From Gammaproteobacteria bacterium (GTDB lineage Bacteria; Pseudomonadota; Gammaproteobacteria; SZUA-229), in contig JAOULX010000005.1 of the NCBI GenBank assembly GCA_029881795.1, positions 1 to 64,000 on the forward strand: a DNA stretch of 64,000 nt. Direction: 5' to 3'. How positions within the stretch are numbered: position 1 is the stretch's first letter; the number at the start of each line of letters is the position of its first letter. Below, in pieces: positions 21,010-30,683 of this stretch. The position numbers were made by a program, and so were the translations under genes. The notes beneath the pieces were generated by a model. That model had not been told where the DNA came from. It was given only the letters and a program-made list of their open reading frames with translations, and did no database searches.

Positions 21010-21010
21010 C

Positions 21011-22663
21011 ATGTTTCAACTTTCACATTTCAAAGGTGGTTTGGTACTCGACGGACATAAAAAAATATCCACCTCGAGCGCAATAAAACCGGCGATATTG
21101 CCCGCCCGACTCACCGTCCCGCTGCAACAACATATTGGCCACACTCCCGAACTACTGGTTCAGCTTGGCGATCAGGTATTAAAAGGTCAATGCATTGCCA
21201 AAGCCACCGATGGTATCAGTGCCAGTATCCACGCGCCCAGTTCCGGTCGGGTCAGCGCTATCGATGAGCAGGCCGTGGCACACCCGTCAGGTCTGAAAGC
21301 ACTCTGCGTCACGATTGAAACAGACGGCAAAGAACAATGGTGCGAGCCTTCCGCACTGAAACAAAATTATCGCGACAGCAGCAACCAGCAGTTGCTCAAT
21401 ATTATTAGCGATGCCGGCATTGTCGGTCTTGGCGGTGCCACATTCCCAACCGCCATAAAATTACAAAGTTGCGAGCCGGCAACCATCAACACCCTGATCA
21501 TTAATGGTGCCGAATGTGAGCCCTACATCAGTTGTGACGATATGTTAATGCGCGAACGGGCCAAAGATATTGTGCTCGGCATTCAGATACTGCAACAGGT
21601 ACTGGCTGCAAAACAGACCGTTATCGTGGTAGAAGATAACAAACCGCAAGCCATTCAAAGCTTGCAACAAGCCTTACAAAAACAGGCCATCGACAATATA
21701 GACGTTATCACTATCCCGACTCGTTACCCGACCGGTGGCGAGAAACAGTTAATCAAAGTCGTTACCGGTAAAGAAGTTCCCGCTAATGGGCTGCCGGCAG
21801 ATATCGGTATTCTTTGTCAGAACGTGGCCACAGCCTACAGTGTTTACCGCGCGGTTTATCTTGATCAACCACTGATCTCCCGGATCGTCACCGTGACCGG
21901 TGATGCGATTAACGAACCGGCAAATTTTGAAGTTTTGATCGGCACACCAATGAATGAGCTGATCGCCCAGGCAGGTGGCTACACCGCTAACATCGGCGGC
22001 CTGGTAATGGGTGGCCCGATGATGGGATTCTCCCTGCCGAACGATACTCTGCCGGTAACCAAGGCCTGCAACTGCCTGCTGACACGGGTCACAGAAGACA
22101 CCCGACAGATTCCGGCACAAGCCTGTATCCGCTGTGGAGAATGCGCCGAAGTCTGTCCTGCCAACCTGCTTCCGCAACAGCTCTACTGGTATAGCAGTTC
22201 AAAAAACTTTGACCGGGCGCAGGACCTGCATCTGTTCGATTGCATCGAATGCGGCTGTTGCAGTGCGGTTTGTCCCAGCCATATTCCGCTGGTGCAGTAT
22301 TACCGTTTTGCGAAAACAGAAATCTGGGCTCAGGAAAAAGAACGAAAAAAATCAGATAATGCACGTCAGCGCCACGAATTTCGCGAAGCCCGCATTGCCC
22401 GTGAAAAAGCCGAACGTGATGAAAAACTGCGACTCAAAAAAGAACTGCTGGCGAAGAAAAAAATAGAAGAGGAAGGACAGCAAGCCGCTGTCGACCCTAA
22501 AAAAGCCGTGATTGAAGCAGCATTGGCACGTGTCAAAGCAAAAAAAGACAATACCACAGAAAAACCTAAAAATACCGACAACCTGACGCCGCAGCAACAG
22601 CAAAAGATCGCTGAAGCTGACCAGCGTCGGCAGCAAAAAGATAACAAAGATGAGGCAACATAA
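21011..22663 (+). CDS. rsxC: Rsx/Rnf complex subunit C (NADH-binding)
   Basis: Peripheral subunit carrying NADH, FMN and Fe-S sites. The 550 residues include the NADH/flavin-binding region (GLGGATFPTAIKL, INGAECEPYI), then two 4Fe-4S motifs, CIRCGECAEVCPANLL and CIECGCCSAVCPSHI. A Lys/Glu-rich charged tail of ~120 residues follows. This tail is much shorter than in Escherichia coli RsxC, and such length variation is known for the family. It begins one base after rsxB and overlaps rsxD by one base. Confidence 0.97.
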   Translation: MFQLSHFKGGLVLDGHKKISTSSAIKPAILPARLTVPLQQHIGHTPELLVQLGDQVLKGQCIAKATDGISASIHAPSSGRVSAIDEQAVAHPSGLKALCVTIETDGKEQWCEPSALKQNYRDSSNQQLLNIISDAGIVGLGGATFPTAIKLQSCEPATINTLIINGAECEPYISCDDMLMRERAKDIVLGIQILQQVLAAKQTVIVVEDNKPQAIQSLQQALQKQAIDNIDVITIPTRYPTGGEKQLIKVVTGKEVPANGLPADIGILCQNVATAYSVYRAVYLDQPLISRIVTVTGDAINEPANFEVLIGTPMNELIAQAGGYTANIGGLVMGGPMMGFSLPNDTLPVTKACNCLLTRVTEDTRQIPAQACIRCGECAEVCPANLLPQQLYWYSSSKNFDRAQDLHLFDCIECGCCSAVCPSHIPLVQYYRFAKTEIWAQEKERKKSDNARQRHEFREARIAREKAERDEKLRLKKELLAKKKIEEEGQQAAVDPKKAVIEAALARVKAKKDNTTEKPKNTDNLTPQQQQKIAEADQRRQQKDNKDEAT

Positions 22664-23715
22664 TGCAATTTAACAGCGCCACATCATCACCCCATATGAT
22701 GCGTGATGACGGCATCAGCCAGTTAATGTTACAACTTTTATTCGCGCTGACGCCCGGCGCCATTGCCATGTTTTACTTTTTTGGCTGGGGTGTGGTTTTT
22801 AATCTGATAGTCGCAATCAGTACAGCACTGATTGCAGAAGCTGCGGTACTCAGACTACGACAACGCGAGATAAAGAACACACTGCTGGATTTAAGTGCTG
22901 TGGTCACCGCCTGTTTGCTGGCATTGGCCTTACCGCCTCTGGCTCCGTGGTGGTTAACGCTTGTCGCCACTTTGTTTGCCATTTTACTGGGCAAACATTT
23001 GTACGGCGGACTTGGTTTTAACCCGTTTAATCCAGCCATGGTCGGTTATGTTGTGGTGATGATTTCATTTCCTCGCGAAATGACATTCTGGCTGTTACCA
23101 AGCACAATCAACCCGGCTGCATTAGGTTTTATCGACAGTTTTAATCTGACTTTTTTCTCCCAGCTACCGGCTGCGATGAGCTGGGACAGCATCAGTTCAG
23201 CCACTTTGCTCGATGGTATCAAAAATCACTTGTCACAGGGACATCTGCTGTCATCTATCGATACTAATCAGCAACTGGGAAATTTATTTGGCAAACTTGC
23301 CGGTAACGGCTGGGAGTGGATCAACCTGTGTTATCTTGCAGGCGGTCTCTGGTTATTTAAAAATCGTATTATTGACTGGCGTATTCCACTGGGCCTGATC
23401 AGCAGCTTAAGCCTGCTTTCACTGCTCTTTTATCTCATCGACAGCGAACAATACCTGTCACCATCGACTCATCTGTTAAGCGGCGGCATTATGCTTGCTG
23501 CTTTCTTTATTGCCACCGATCCGGTTTCTGCCAGCACCACACCGCGCGGCAGAATTATTTTTGGCGCGGGTATCGGTGTCTTTATTTACATCATTCGTCA
23601 GTGGGGAGGCTATCCTGACGGTATCGCCTTCGCGGTTTTATTAATGAACATGGCAGCACCACTGATTGATTATTACACCGTACCTGCAGCATTCGGCAAG
23701 CGAGATCAGTCATGA
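22663..23715 (+). CDS. rsxD: Rsx/Rnf complex subunit D
   Basis: Membrane subunit of 350 residues with about nine to ten helices, homologous to NqrB. GLGFNPFNPAMVGYVV is the family signature. A Thr within SSATLLDG lies where RnfD carries a covalently bound FMN; that correspondence is by position and was not aligned. Starts at the last base of rsxC and overlaps rsxG by four bases. Confidence 0.96.
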   Translation: MQFNSATSSPHMMRDDGISQLMLQLLFALTPGAIAMFYFFGWGVVFNLIVAISTALIAEAAVLRLRQREIKNTLLDLSAVVTACLLALALPPLAPWWLTLVATLFAILLGKHLYGGLGFNPFNPAMVGYVVVMISFPREMTFWLLPSTINPAALGFIDSFNLTFFSQLPAAMSWDSISSATLLDGIKNHLSQGHLLSSIDTNQQLGNLFGKLAGNGWEWINLCYLAGGLWLFKNRIIDWRIPLGLISSLSLLSLLFYLIDSEQYLSPSTHLLSGGIMLAAFFIATDPVSASTTPRGRIIFGAGIGVFIYIIRQWGGYPDGIAFAVLLMNMAAPLIDYYTVPAAFGKRDQS

Positions 23716-24350
23716 ACAGGCAAGTTTTAATCACCGCACTGGTACTGACTCTGTTTGCAGCGATTGGCGGCGGTCTGGTATCGTACACCGAGCAAAGCAC
23801 CGCAAGTCAGATCCGTGTAAACGACAAAATGATGCTGCTGCATAGTTTAAAGAGCCTGTTACCGGCACAGCGATATGATAATGACCTGGCCAGCTCAGCC
23901 ATTTCTATCGCACCGCATCAGCTACTGGGAACAACAAAAACCAGCCGCGCATACTCTGCCACTAAAAACACCGATACCGTGGCCTTTATTTTTAATGTCA
24001 TTGCAAACAATGGTTACAACGGTAAAATTTATTTACTGATCGGCGTCTACACCGATGGTTCAATTGCTGGCGTACGAGTCGTCAGGCATAAAGAAACACC
24101 GGGTCTGGGTGATGCGATTGATGAAAATCGCAGTTCATGGATTTTAAATTTTAATCAGCATTCACTCAGCAGCCTGACAGAAAAACAGTGGAAGGTAAAA
24201 AGAGACGGCGGCTATTTTGACCAGTTTACCGGTGCCACTATCACGCCGCGAGCGGTTGTCAATGCAGTACATAATACGCTGCTCTATTACCAGCAACACA
24301 AAGCCGTTCTGTTGCAGGCCACTACTAAACCCGTTAGCCCCAAGGAATAA
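23712..24350 (+). CDS. rsxG: Rsx/Rnf complex subunit G (flavoprotein)
   Basis: Periplasm-facing FMN-binding subunit of 212 residues with one N-terminal membrane helix. The flavinylation motif is TGATIT in [14 protein letters not shown], where the second Thr carries FMN by phosphoester linkage in the family. HKETPGLGD is also diagnostic. It is translationally coupled to rsxD. Confidence 0.96.
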   Translation: MNRQVLITALVLTLFAAIGGGLVSYTEQSTASQIRVNDKMMLLHSLKSLLPAQRYDNDLASSAISIAPHQLLGTTKTSRAYSATKNTDTVAFIFNVIANNGYNGKIYLLIGVYTDGSIAGVRVVRHKETPGLGDAIDENRSSWILNFNQHSLSSLTEKQWKVKRDGGYFDQFTGATITPRAVVNAVHNTLLYYQQHKAVLLQATTKPVSPKE

Positions 24351-24352
24351 AT

Positions 24353-25042
24353 ATGTCTGCCGATTATCAAAAAATCAGTCAGGATGGTTTATGGACCAAT
24401 AACGTTGCACTGGTACAGTTGCTCGGTTTATGTCCTCTGCTAGCCGTAACCGGCACCTTTATTAACGGCCTCGGTTTAGGTCTTGCAACCTTGCTGACCT
24501 TAATCCTGTCGAATGCCAGTGTCTCTGCTATCCGCCACTGGGTAAGACCTGAAATTCGTATTCCTGTTTTTGTTTTAATCATTGCCTCTATCGTTACCAT
24601 TATTGAAATGCTGATGCATGCCTGGGTGCCCGGCCTTTATAATATTCTTGGTATCTTCATACCTCTGATTGTTACCAACTGCTCCATCATAGCGCGTGCT
24701 GAATCGTTTGCTGCAAAGAACCCGGTACTGCCCTCTGTTATTGATGGCTTTATGATGGGCGCTGGTTTTCTGCTGGTTCTGGTCGTGCTCGGTGGGTTAC
24801 GCGAACTGATTGGCTTCGGCACATTACTTGACCATTCTTATTTGATGTTCGGTGAAACAGCCCGGAGCTGGACACTGTCATTTGCTGACGGTTATCGCGG
24901 CTTTCTGCTGGCAGTTTTACCACCGGGCGCTTTTATTGGTTTAGGTTTATTAATTGCCGGCAAAAACTATATCGAACTCAGAAAAACCAAACATCAGACT
25001 GTTAAACTGCAACCAGTTATCGAGAACAGCTCAACTGCATGA
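24353..25042 (+). CDS. rsxE: Rsx/Rnf complex subunit E
   Basis: Membrane subunit of 229 residues, paralogous to RsxA and NqrD/E. Diagnostic segments are [18 protein letters not shown] and [14 protein letters not shown]. It completes the set of six subunits. It overlaps the start of nth by four bases, so nth is part of the same transcript. Confidence 0.96.
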   Translation: MSADYQKISQDGLWTNNVALVQLLGLCPLLAVTGTFINGLGLGLATLLTLILSNASVSAIRHWVRPEIRIPVFVLIIASIVTIIEMLMHAWVPGLYNILGIFIPLIVTNCSIIARAESFAAKNPVLPSVIDGFMMGAGFLLVLVVLGGLRELIGFGTLLDHSYLMFGETARSWTLSFADGYRGFLLAVLPPGAFIGLGLLIAGKNYIELRKTKHQTVKLQPVIENSSTA

Positions 25043-25674
25043 ATGCCAGTAAACGTTACCAGATTTTTTCCAGACTGCGAGATGATAATCCTCAGCCTGA
25101 AACCGAATTACATTACAGCACCACGTTTGAACTATTAATTGCCGTATTATTATCCGCACAGTCGACTGATAAAGGCGTTAATAAGGCCACTGATATCATG
25201 TTTCCGGTGGCCAACACACCTGAGGCAATACTGGCTTTAGGGCTGGATGGTTTAAAAAAGTACATTAAAACCATCGGCCTGTATAACAGCAAAGCCGAAA
25301 ACATCATGAAAACTTGCCAGCTGCTTATTGAGCTGCATGGCAGTGAAGTTCCCGATGACCAGCAGGCGCTGGAAGCACTGCCCGGGGTCGGCAGAAAAAC
25401 CGCCAATGTGGTCCGCAACACGGCTTTTGGTCACCCGGTCATGGCTGTCGATACGCATATCTTTCGGGTCTCCAACCGCACAAAAATTGCCCCCGGCAAA
25501 AATGTTCTTGAGGTGGAAAAGAAATTACTCAAATTCATTCCTGATGAATTCATGGTTAACGCCCATCACTGGTTAATTCTGTTAGGCCGCTACACCTGCG
25601 TAGCCAGAAAACCCCGCTGCGGCTCCTGTTTGATTGAAGATTTATGTGAATTCAGACAAAAGACTTCTGACTAA
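25039..25674 (+). CDS. nth: Endonuclease III
   Basis: DNA glycosylase/AP lyase for oxidised pyrimidines. The 211-residue protein has the helix-hairpin-helix [12 protein letters not shown] with the catalytic Lys. The catalytic Asp lies in AVDTHIFRV. The C-terminal 4Fe-4S loop is [17 protein letters not shown] (C-x6-C-x2-C-x5-C). The rsx-nth linkage is widely conserved in gammaproteobacteria. Confidence 0.98.
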   Translation: MNASKRYQIFSRLRDDNPQPETELHYSTTFELLIAVLLSAQSTDKGVNKATDIMFPVANTPEAILALGLDGLKKYIKTIGLYNSKAENIMKTCQLLIELHGSEVPDDQQALEALPGVGRKTANVVRNTAFGHPVMAVDTHIFRVSNRTKIAPGKNVLEVEKKLLKFIPDEFMVNAHHWLILLGRYTCVARKPRCGSCLIEDLCEFRQKTSD

Positions 25675-25701
25675 ATCCGGTCGGCGACAGCAAACTACCC
25701 A

Positions 25702-25724
25702 CAGCCGCATCAGGCTGCTTTTTT
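25702..25724 (+). terminator. Rho-independent terminator of the rsx-nth operon
   Basis: Stem CAGCC/GGCTG with a six-base loop, followed by CTTTTTT. It lies 28 bases beyond the nth stop. Confidence 0.75.
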
Positions 25725-25915
25725 ATAGCGTCAGACTGTCAAGCTCTGCACCTGCTTAGCGGGATATACTGACTTCGGTTTAGCCTGAATGCGCAGTAAA
25801 TACGCTTGATATTTTTGCCTCATCGCCTATAGTTAGAGACTATCAGCGCATATCAATAAGGACTTGATAGGTCACCTCAGAAGACCGTCTAAAAATATAC
25901 GAGAGTCCGTCACTA

Positions 25916-27931
25916 ATGTTTAAACTGAACCGTTATTATTCCATTGCCAGCCTGATTGGTATCGGCATTGCCGTCTTTATCTTGTCGCTATTCTTTAATC
26001 AGCTGGCCTTACAGACCCTGATGGAAAACCAGACCCGCGCTAACACCGACCTTACCCACAGTTTTGCAAATTCTGTCTGGCAACAGTTTGATGTTTTTTT
26101 TACAGACGCCTCACAGCTCTCAGCTAATGACATTAAATCCCGCTCAGAATTAAAAGCATTACAGCAGATCATGCGCTCGCGCATGAAAAATACCACTATT
26201 GTAAAAGTCAAAATATACAACCTCAACGGGCTCACTATTTTCTCTACCGATCCCAGCCAAATTGGCAGCGACAAAAGTCAGAACCCGGGCTTTTTACAGG
26301 CTAAATCTGGCACCCCAGCCAGTGAAATTACGTTCAGAAATGAGTTCTATGCTTTTGAGAAAGTTATAGTCGATCGCAATCTGATTTCGTCATACATTCC
26401 AATCCATGACAGTCAACAACGCATCAAGGCCGTGTTTGAGGTTTATTCCGATGTAACTCCGCTGGTCGAGCATATGGATTCGACGCAGCAGAAAATCATA
26501 CTCGGGGTACTGGCTGCACTCGGTGTACTTTATATTTTTTTATACCTGATTGTGCGCAGAGCCGACTGCATCATCAGACTGCAAAATCTTGAGCGTGAAG
26601 CCAACGAAGAAAAAATGCGCTTCCAGGCCTATCACGACAGCCTGACAGAACTGCCAAATCGTCATGCTTTTATCGAACGCATTGATGAAGCGATAAAACG
26701 TGCGGTTCGCCATTCAGAAAGTGGCGCTCTATTATTTCTTGACCTGGATCGCTTTAAGCTGGTTAATGACAGCCTCGGACATGATGCCGGTGACACCTTG
26801 CTAAAAATCGTCGCACAACGCATTCAGTCCTGTCTGCGAGAAACCGATCTTGTGTTCCGCCTCAGCGGCGATGAATTCGTCATAATTCTGGAAGATCTGA
26901 AATCACCCGAGACAGCCTCCAATGTAGCACGCAGAGTGCTTCAGGAAATGGCCAAACCGGTCATGCTTAATGAATATGAAGTCATCATCAATATCAGTAT
27001 CGGCATTACCATTTTCCCGAAGGCCGATAACAGTGCCGACTCATTACTCAATGAAGCTGACATTGCCATGTATCAGGCAAAAAAAGTCAATCAGAATCAT
27101 TTTGAGTTTTATGTTGAAGAAATGAACACCCGCGCCAATGAACGATTTCAGCTTGAAACCGATTTACAGCATGCACTACAGAACAATGAATTCACTCTGT
27201 ATTATCAGACCAAGGTCAGCGCCGATACTTTACAAACCTGCAGTCTGGAAGCTCTGATTCGCTGGAATCATCCCACTAAAGGCCTGATCACCCCGGATCA
27301 CTTTATCCCTTTACTGGAAGATACCGGTTTAATTTACGAGGTCGGCAGCTGGGTAATCCGTACAGCCTGCCAACAGGCACAGCACTGGCTCAAACAGGGG
27401 ATTCCAGCATTACGCCTGTCAGTCAATGTGTCGGCAAAGCAGTTTCGTAATCCCAGTTTGCTCAGTACGGTAAAATCAGCTCTGTCCGAGTCCGGCCTTA
27501 AAGCTGAACACCTGGAGCTTGAATTAACCGAAACCATGTTTATTGATAATACCGAGCATGCGATTGCGACCATGCACCTGCTAAAAGAAATCGGCGTAAA
27601 ACTATCGATTGATGACTTTGGTTCTGGCTACTCATCCCTCAGTTACCTTAAGAATTTCCCAGTCGATTTCTTAAAAATAGACCGCTCATTTATCAAAGAC
27701 CTGGACACCAATAGCAAGGATACCGCGATCACCACAGCAATTATTGCACTGGCCAAAAGTCTCAACCTGCGGCTGATTGCAGAAGGTGTCGAAAATAACA
27801 ATCAAATGACGTTTTTGCGGGAGCAGCAATGTGATGAATTGCAGGGCTATTTATTCAGCAAACCACTGCCGGCTGATCAGGTTGTCAAGCAACTGACACA
27901 CCAGAGCACTGAAGACAGTCAGCCTGTTTAA
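25916..27931 (+). CDS. GGDEF-EAL cyclic di-GMP turnover protein
   Basis: Inner-membrane protein of 671 residues. Helices near residues 10-28 and 190-208 flank a ~160-residue periplasmic sensor of Cache-like appearance. A GGDEF domain (about 240-395) has the motif SGDEF in place of GGDEF, with an RETD I-site before it. The EAL domain (about 415-660) is complete: SLEALIRW, ELTETMF, DDFGSGYSSLSYLK, and AEGVE. It is therefore probably a phosphodiesterase, with uncertain cyclase activity because of the Gly-to-Ser change. No terminator separates it from the DUF1841 gene downstream. Confidence 0.93.
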   Translation: MFKLNRYYSIASLIGIGIAVFILSLFFNQLALQTLMENQTRANTDLTHSFANSVWQQFDVFFTDASQLSANDIKSRSELKALQQIMRSRMKNTTIVKVKIYNLNGLTIFSTDPSQIGSDKSQNPGFLQAKSGTPASEITFRNEFYAFEKVIVDRNLISSYIPIHDSQQRIKAVFEVYSDVTPLVEHMDSTQQKIILGVLAALGVLYIFLYLIVRRADCIIRLQNLEREANEEKMRFQAYHDSLTELPNRHAFIERIDEAIKRAVRHSESGALLFLDLDRFKLVNDSLGHDAGDTLLKIVAQRIQSCLRETDLVFRLSGDEFVIILEDLKSPETASNVARRVLQEMAKPVMLNEYEVIINISIGITIFPKADNSADSLLNEADIAMYQAKKVNQNHFEFYVEEMNTRANERFQLETDLQHALQNNEFTLYYQTKVSADTLQTCSLEALIRWNHPTKGLITPDHFIPLLEDTGLIYEVGSWVIRTACQQAQHWLKQGIPALRLSVNVSAKQFRNPSLLSTVKSALSESGLKAEHLELELTETMFIDNTEHAIATMHLLKEIGVKLSIDDFGSGYSSLSYLKNFPVDFLKIDRSFIKDLDTNSKDTAITTAIIALAKSLNLRLIAEGVENNNQMTFLREQQCDELQGYLFSKPLPADQVVKQLTHQSTEDSQPV

Positions 27932-28047
27932 GTCTTAACGACTTGCAGCATCTGAAGCCACTGCCCCGTAATATACAGCGATTAAACCAAACACCGTCAG
28001 TTCTGGTAAACTTGGCAGACACATTCAATTTAAGACTGATAAATTTC

Positions 28048-28476
28048 ATGTTCTACAGCAATGACCGCACCAAACTACGCCGGACGTATTTCGAGATCTG
28101 GCAAAAAACCATTAGTAAAATGCCACTTGAGCCGATGGAGCAGCTCATTTCACAAGTGATCAGCGAACACCCTGAATACCATGTGATGTTTGCAAACGAG
28201 GCCGCTTTACACAAAGAGTTTTTTGCCGAAAATGAAGTTAACCCTTTTATGCACATGGGATTACATCTGGGCATCCGTGAACAAATTGCGACCAACCGCC
28301 CCGCCATACTGGCCCGCTGTTATCAGGCCCTGTGTAAAAAACACGGTAACTCTCATGATGCCGAACACCAGATTATGGACTGTTTAACCGAGATGTTATG
28401 GACCGCGCAGCAAAACAACAGCGCTCCCGACGAACAAAATTATATTAATTGCCTGACAAAACTGCTGAATAGCTGA
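28048..28476 (+). CDS. DUF1841 family protein
   Basis: Conserved protein of 142 residues and unknown function. The start at MFYSNDRTKLRRTYFEIW matches the family N terminus; the longer ORF adds 35 residues overlapping the upstream spacer. The family segments PLEPMEQLI, HPEYH and NPFMHMGLHLGIREQ are present. The protein is soluble, with no signal peptide and no catalytic motif that I recognise. Confidence 0.88.
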   Translation: MFYSNDRTKLRRTYFEIWQKTISKMPLEPMEQLISQVISEHPEYHVMFANEAALHKEFFAENEVNPFMHMGLHLGIREQIATNRPAILARCYQALCKKHGNSHDAEHQIMDCLTEMLWTAQQNNSAPDEQNYINCLTKLLNS

Positions 28477-28546
28477 ATTTAATGAACTTGATTTGCCCAA
28501 CGCTGTCTTTAAAGCTGACTATTTTATAAAAATTAAGGATACTCAA

Positions 28547-28888
28547 ATGAAAAACACCATCAGAACTGCCGCACTTTTAGCCGGCACCTCAATCGCTATC
28601 AGTCTGGCCGCTTCACCTCAGGTACTGGCAGACAATAACCCGTTCAGCATGAACAAACTATCAGCACAATCACTGCAGCTTGCCGAAGGTAAATGTGGTG
28701 AAGGTAAATGCGGCGGCGGTATGCAAAAAGATAGCAACGAAGGAAAGTGCGGTGAAGGTAAATGTGGCGGCAGCACGAAAAAAGACAGCAATGAAGGAAA
28801 GTGCGGTGAAGGCAAGTGTGGTGGCAGCATGAAAAAAGACAGCAGCGAAGGCAAATGCGGTGAAGGTAAATGCGGAGGCATGAAATAA
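28547..28888 (+). CDS. hvfA: HvfA-like RiPP metallophore precursor with eight EGKCG motifs
   Basis: A 113-residue secreted precursor peptide. The signal peptide (MKNTIRTAALLAG... cut after QVLA, about residue 28) is followed by a short spacer and then a Cys-rich region from residue 47. That region holds four copies of EGKCGEGKCGG separated by linkers such as SMKKDSS, eight cysteines in all. In the HvfA family, EGKCG cysteines are converted by an MNIO enzyme plus a DUF2063 partner into metal-binding oxazolone-thioamide groups; both partner genes lie 4-5 kb downstream. I chose the ATG at 28547 because AAGGA precedes it; the longer ORF starts at an unlikely TTG. A terminator follows, so the precursor may be made in excess over the enzymes. 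Confidence 0.88.
   Translation: MKNTIRTAALLAGTSIAISLAASPQVLADNNPFSMNKLSAQSLQLAEGKCGEGKCGGGMQKDSNEGKCGEGKCGGSTKKDSNEGKCGEGKCGGSMKKDSSEGKCGEGKCGGMK
28685..28885 (+). repeat. 54-base tandem repeat encoding the EGKCG units
   Basis: Three full 54-base units (28685-28738, 28739-28792, 28793-28846) and a 39-base partial fourth. Each encodes EGKCGEGKCGG plus a seven-residue linker, the fourth being cut short after MK. Third-position differences between units show that the copies are not very recent. Confidence 0.93.
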
Positions 28889-28905
28889 CACCGAGACTTA
28901 CCAGC

Positions 28906-28936
28906 AAAAAAAGCCCTGTTTATCAGGGCTTTTTTT
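28906..28936 (+). terminator. Terminator after hvfA
   Basis: AAAAAAAGCCCTG-TTTAT-CAGGGCTTTTTTT hairpin directly after the precursor gene and ahead of the acetolactate-synthase-like gene. Partial read-through would give high precursor and low enzyme levels. Confidence 0.9.
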
Positions 28937-28990
28937 GTTATTAACAACTATTATTTAACAAACTGATAACGTATTTTTCAAGGATAGCGA

Positions 28991-30625
28991 ATGAAAGCGT
29001 CAGATTTGTTTGTAAAATGTCTGGAAAACGAAAAAGTCGAATATATATTCGGCATCCCCGGCGAGGAGAACCTCGATGTGATGGACTCACTGCTCTCCAG
29101 CCCTATTAAATTTATTCTCACACGCCATGAACAAGGCGCAGCGTTCATGGCTGACGTCTATGGTCGACTAACCGGCAAAGCCGGAGTCTGTCTGGCCACA
29201 CTCGGGCCCGGTGCCACCAACCTTGTAACCGGTGTTGCCGATGCTAATATGGACCACTCACCGGTAGTCGCCATCGCCGGCCAGGGTTCGACCACACGTA
29301 TGCACAAGGAAAGCCATCAGATACTTGATCTGGTCAATTTATTTGCACCGATCACTAAATACAGCACGCAGATTCGTGAACCCGAAGTCATTCCTGAGAT
29401 CGTTCGCAAAGCTTTCAAAGTCGCAGAAGCTGAAAAACCGGGTTGTAGTTTTATCGACTTCCCCGAGAATATCGCCGAGATGGATATTGCAGCATTGCAG
29501 CCGCTTAAAGTTCAGCAAGCCAGCTTACCCGCACCACGTGCCGACAAGGTCAAACAGGCAGCGGACATTATCGCTCATGCCAAATACCCCATCATCATGG
29601 CTGGCAATGGCGTGATACGAGCCAGAGCAGAAAACTCGCTGATCGGCTTCGCGGAAGCCCTGCATATCCCGGTCGCCAATACCTTTATGGCCAAAGGCGT
29701 GATTCCTTTCTCTCATCCCTTGTGTATCGGCACGGTGGGATTGCAGGCCCGTGATTTCGTGTCCTGCGGTATCGACCGCGCTGATGTGATTATTTGCGTG
29801 GGCTATGACATGGTTGAATACCACCCCTATTTGTGGAACCCGGACAACCGCCACAGCATTATTCACATTGACTCAATGCCAGCAGAAGTTGACAGTCACT
29901 ATATTGTTGAAACCGGCATTATTGGTGATATCGTGCAGTCATTAAATGAACTGGCTGATGAAACCACTGCTGCTGACATCACTCACAGCGACAATCTGAA
30001 ACAGACCATAGAAGAAGAATTCAGCCAGCATGCAAATGATATCGAGTTCCCGCTTAAACCACAGAAAATCATCTGGGATTTACGTCAGGCTGTAGCTGAT
30101 GACGATGTTGTTATCAGCGATGTCGGTGCCCATAAAATGTGGATGGCACGAATGTTTCAGTCAGAAGCCAGCAATACCTGCATCATCTCCAACGGTTTTG
30201 CTGCAATGGGCATTGCATTACCGGGTGCCATCGCAGCAAAACTGGCCCGACCAGACAGTGCCGCCATCGCAATCACAGGTGATGCCGGTTTTTTAATGAA
30301 TGTGCAGGAACTTGAAACCGCGATGCGAATCAACACACCCATCGTGGTGATAGTCTGGAATGATTCAAATTATGGCCTGATCAAATGGAAACAGGAAGCC
30401 CAGTTTGGGCGTGAAAGCAACGTCCATTTCAATAACCCCGATTTCGTCAAACTGGCAGAATCCTTTGGTGCCAAAGGCTACCGCATCAAACAAACACAGG
30501 AACTGTTGCCGACTATTCAACAAGCCATTAAAGATAACACGGTGGTGATTATCGACTGTCCGGTTGATTATTCTGAAAACATGAAATTAACCCAGAAACT
30601 GGGTGATTTGATTTGCCCAATTTAG
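28991..30625 (+). CDS. Thiamine-diphosphate-dependent enzyme, acetolactate synthase large-subunit-like
   Basis: A 544-residue TPP enzyme with the normal three-domain layout. The catalytic Glu is in LTRHEQGAAFMADVYGRLTG, and LGPGATNLVTG follows. The TPP/metal motif is GDAGFLMN...WNDSNYG rather than the canonical GDG...NN spacing seen in IlvB. No small subunit (ilvN) is next to it. It is therefore more like the catabolic AlsS or an uncharacterised acetolactate-synthase-like family than the biosynthetic enzyme. It lies between the HvfA-like precursor and the MNIO genes and is followed by the FMN enzyme, which suggests an operon of unknown product. Confidence 0.85.
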   Translation: MKASDLFVKCLENEKVEYIFGIPGEENLDVMDSLLSSPIKFILTRHEQGAAFMADVYGRLTGKAGVCLATLGPGATNLVTGVADANMDHSPVVAIAGQGSTTRMHKESHQILDLVNLFAPITKYSTQIREPEVIPEIVRKAFKVAEAEKPGCSFIDFPENIAEMDIAALQPLKVQQASLPAPRADKVKQAADIIAHAKYPIIMAGNGVIRARAENSLIGFAEALHIPVANTFMAKGVIPFSHPLCIGTVGLQARDFVSCGIDRADVIICVGYDMVEYHPYLWNPDNRHSIIHIDSMPAEVDSHYIVETGIIGDIVQSLNELADETTAADITHSDNLKQTIEEEFSQHANDIEFPLKPQKIIWDLRQAVADDDVVISDVGAHKMWMARMFQSEASNTCIISNGFAAMGIALPGAIAAKLARPDSAAIAITGDAGFLMNVQELETAMRINTPIVVIVWNDSNYGLIKWKQEAQFGRESNVHFNNPDFVKLAESFGAKGYRIKQTQELLPTIQQAIKDNTVVIIDCPVDYSENMKLTQKLGDLICPI

Positions 30626-30683
30626 ACGATAAAGATGTAAGCACCAATCCAAGTTTATATAAAAGATTATAAAGGACTACTCA

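Noticed and set aside
28685-28885. Regular spaced repeats that could suggest a CRISPR array
   Set aside because: The units are coding, contiguous and in frame, without unique spacers; no cas genes are near.
28618-28947. Long open frames antisense to the hvfA repeats (HLPSPHLP-type sequence)
   Set aside because: They are low-complexity shadows of the EGKCG repeats on the other strand, run through the terminator, and have no ribosome-binding site.
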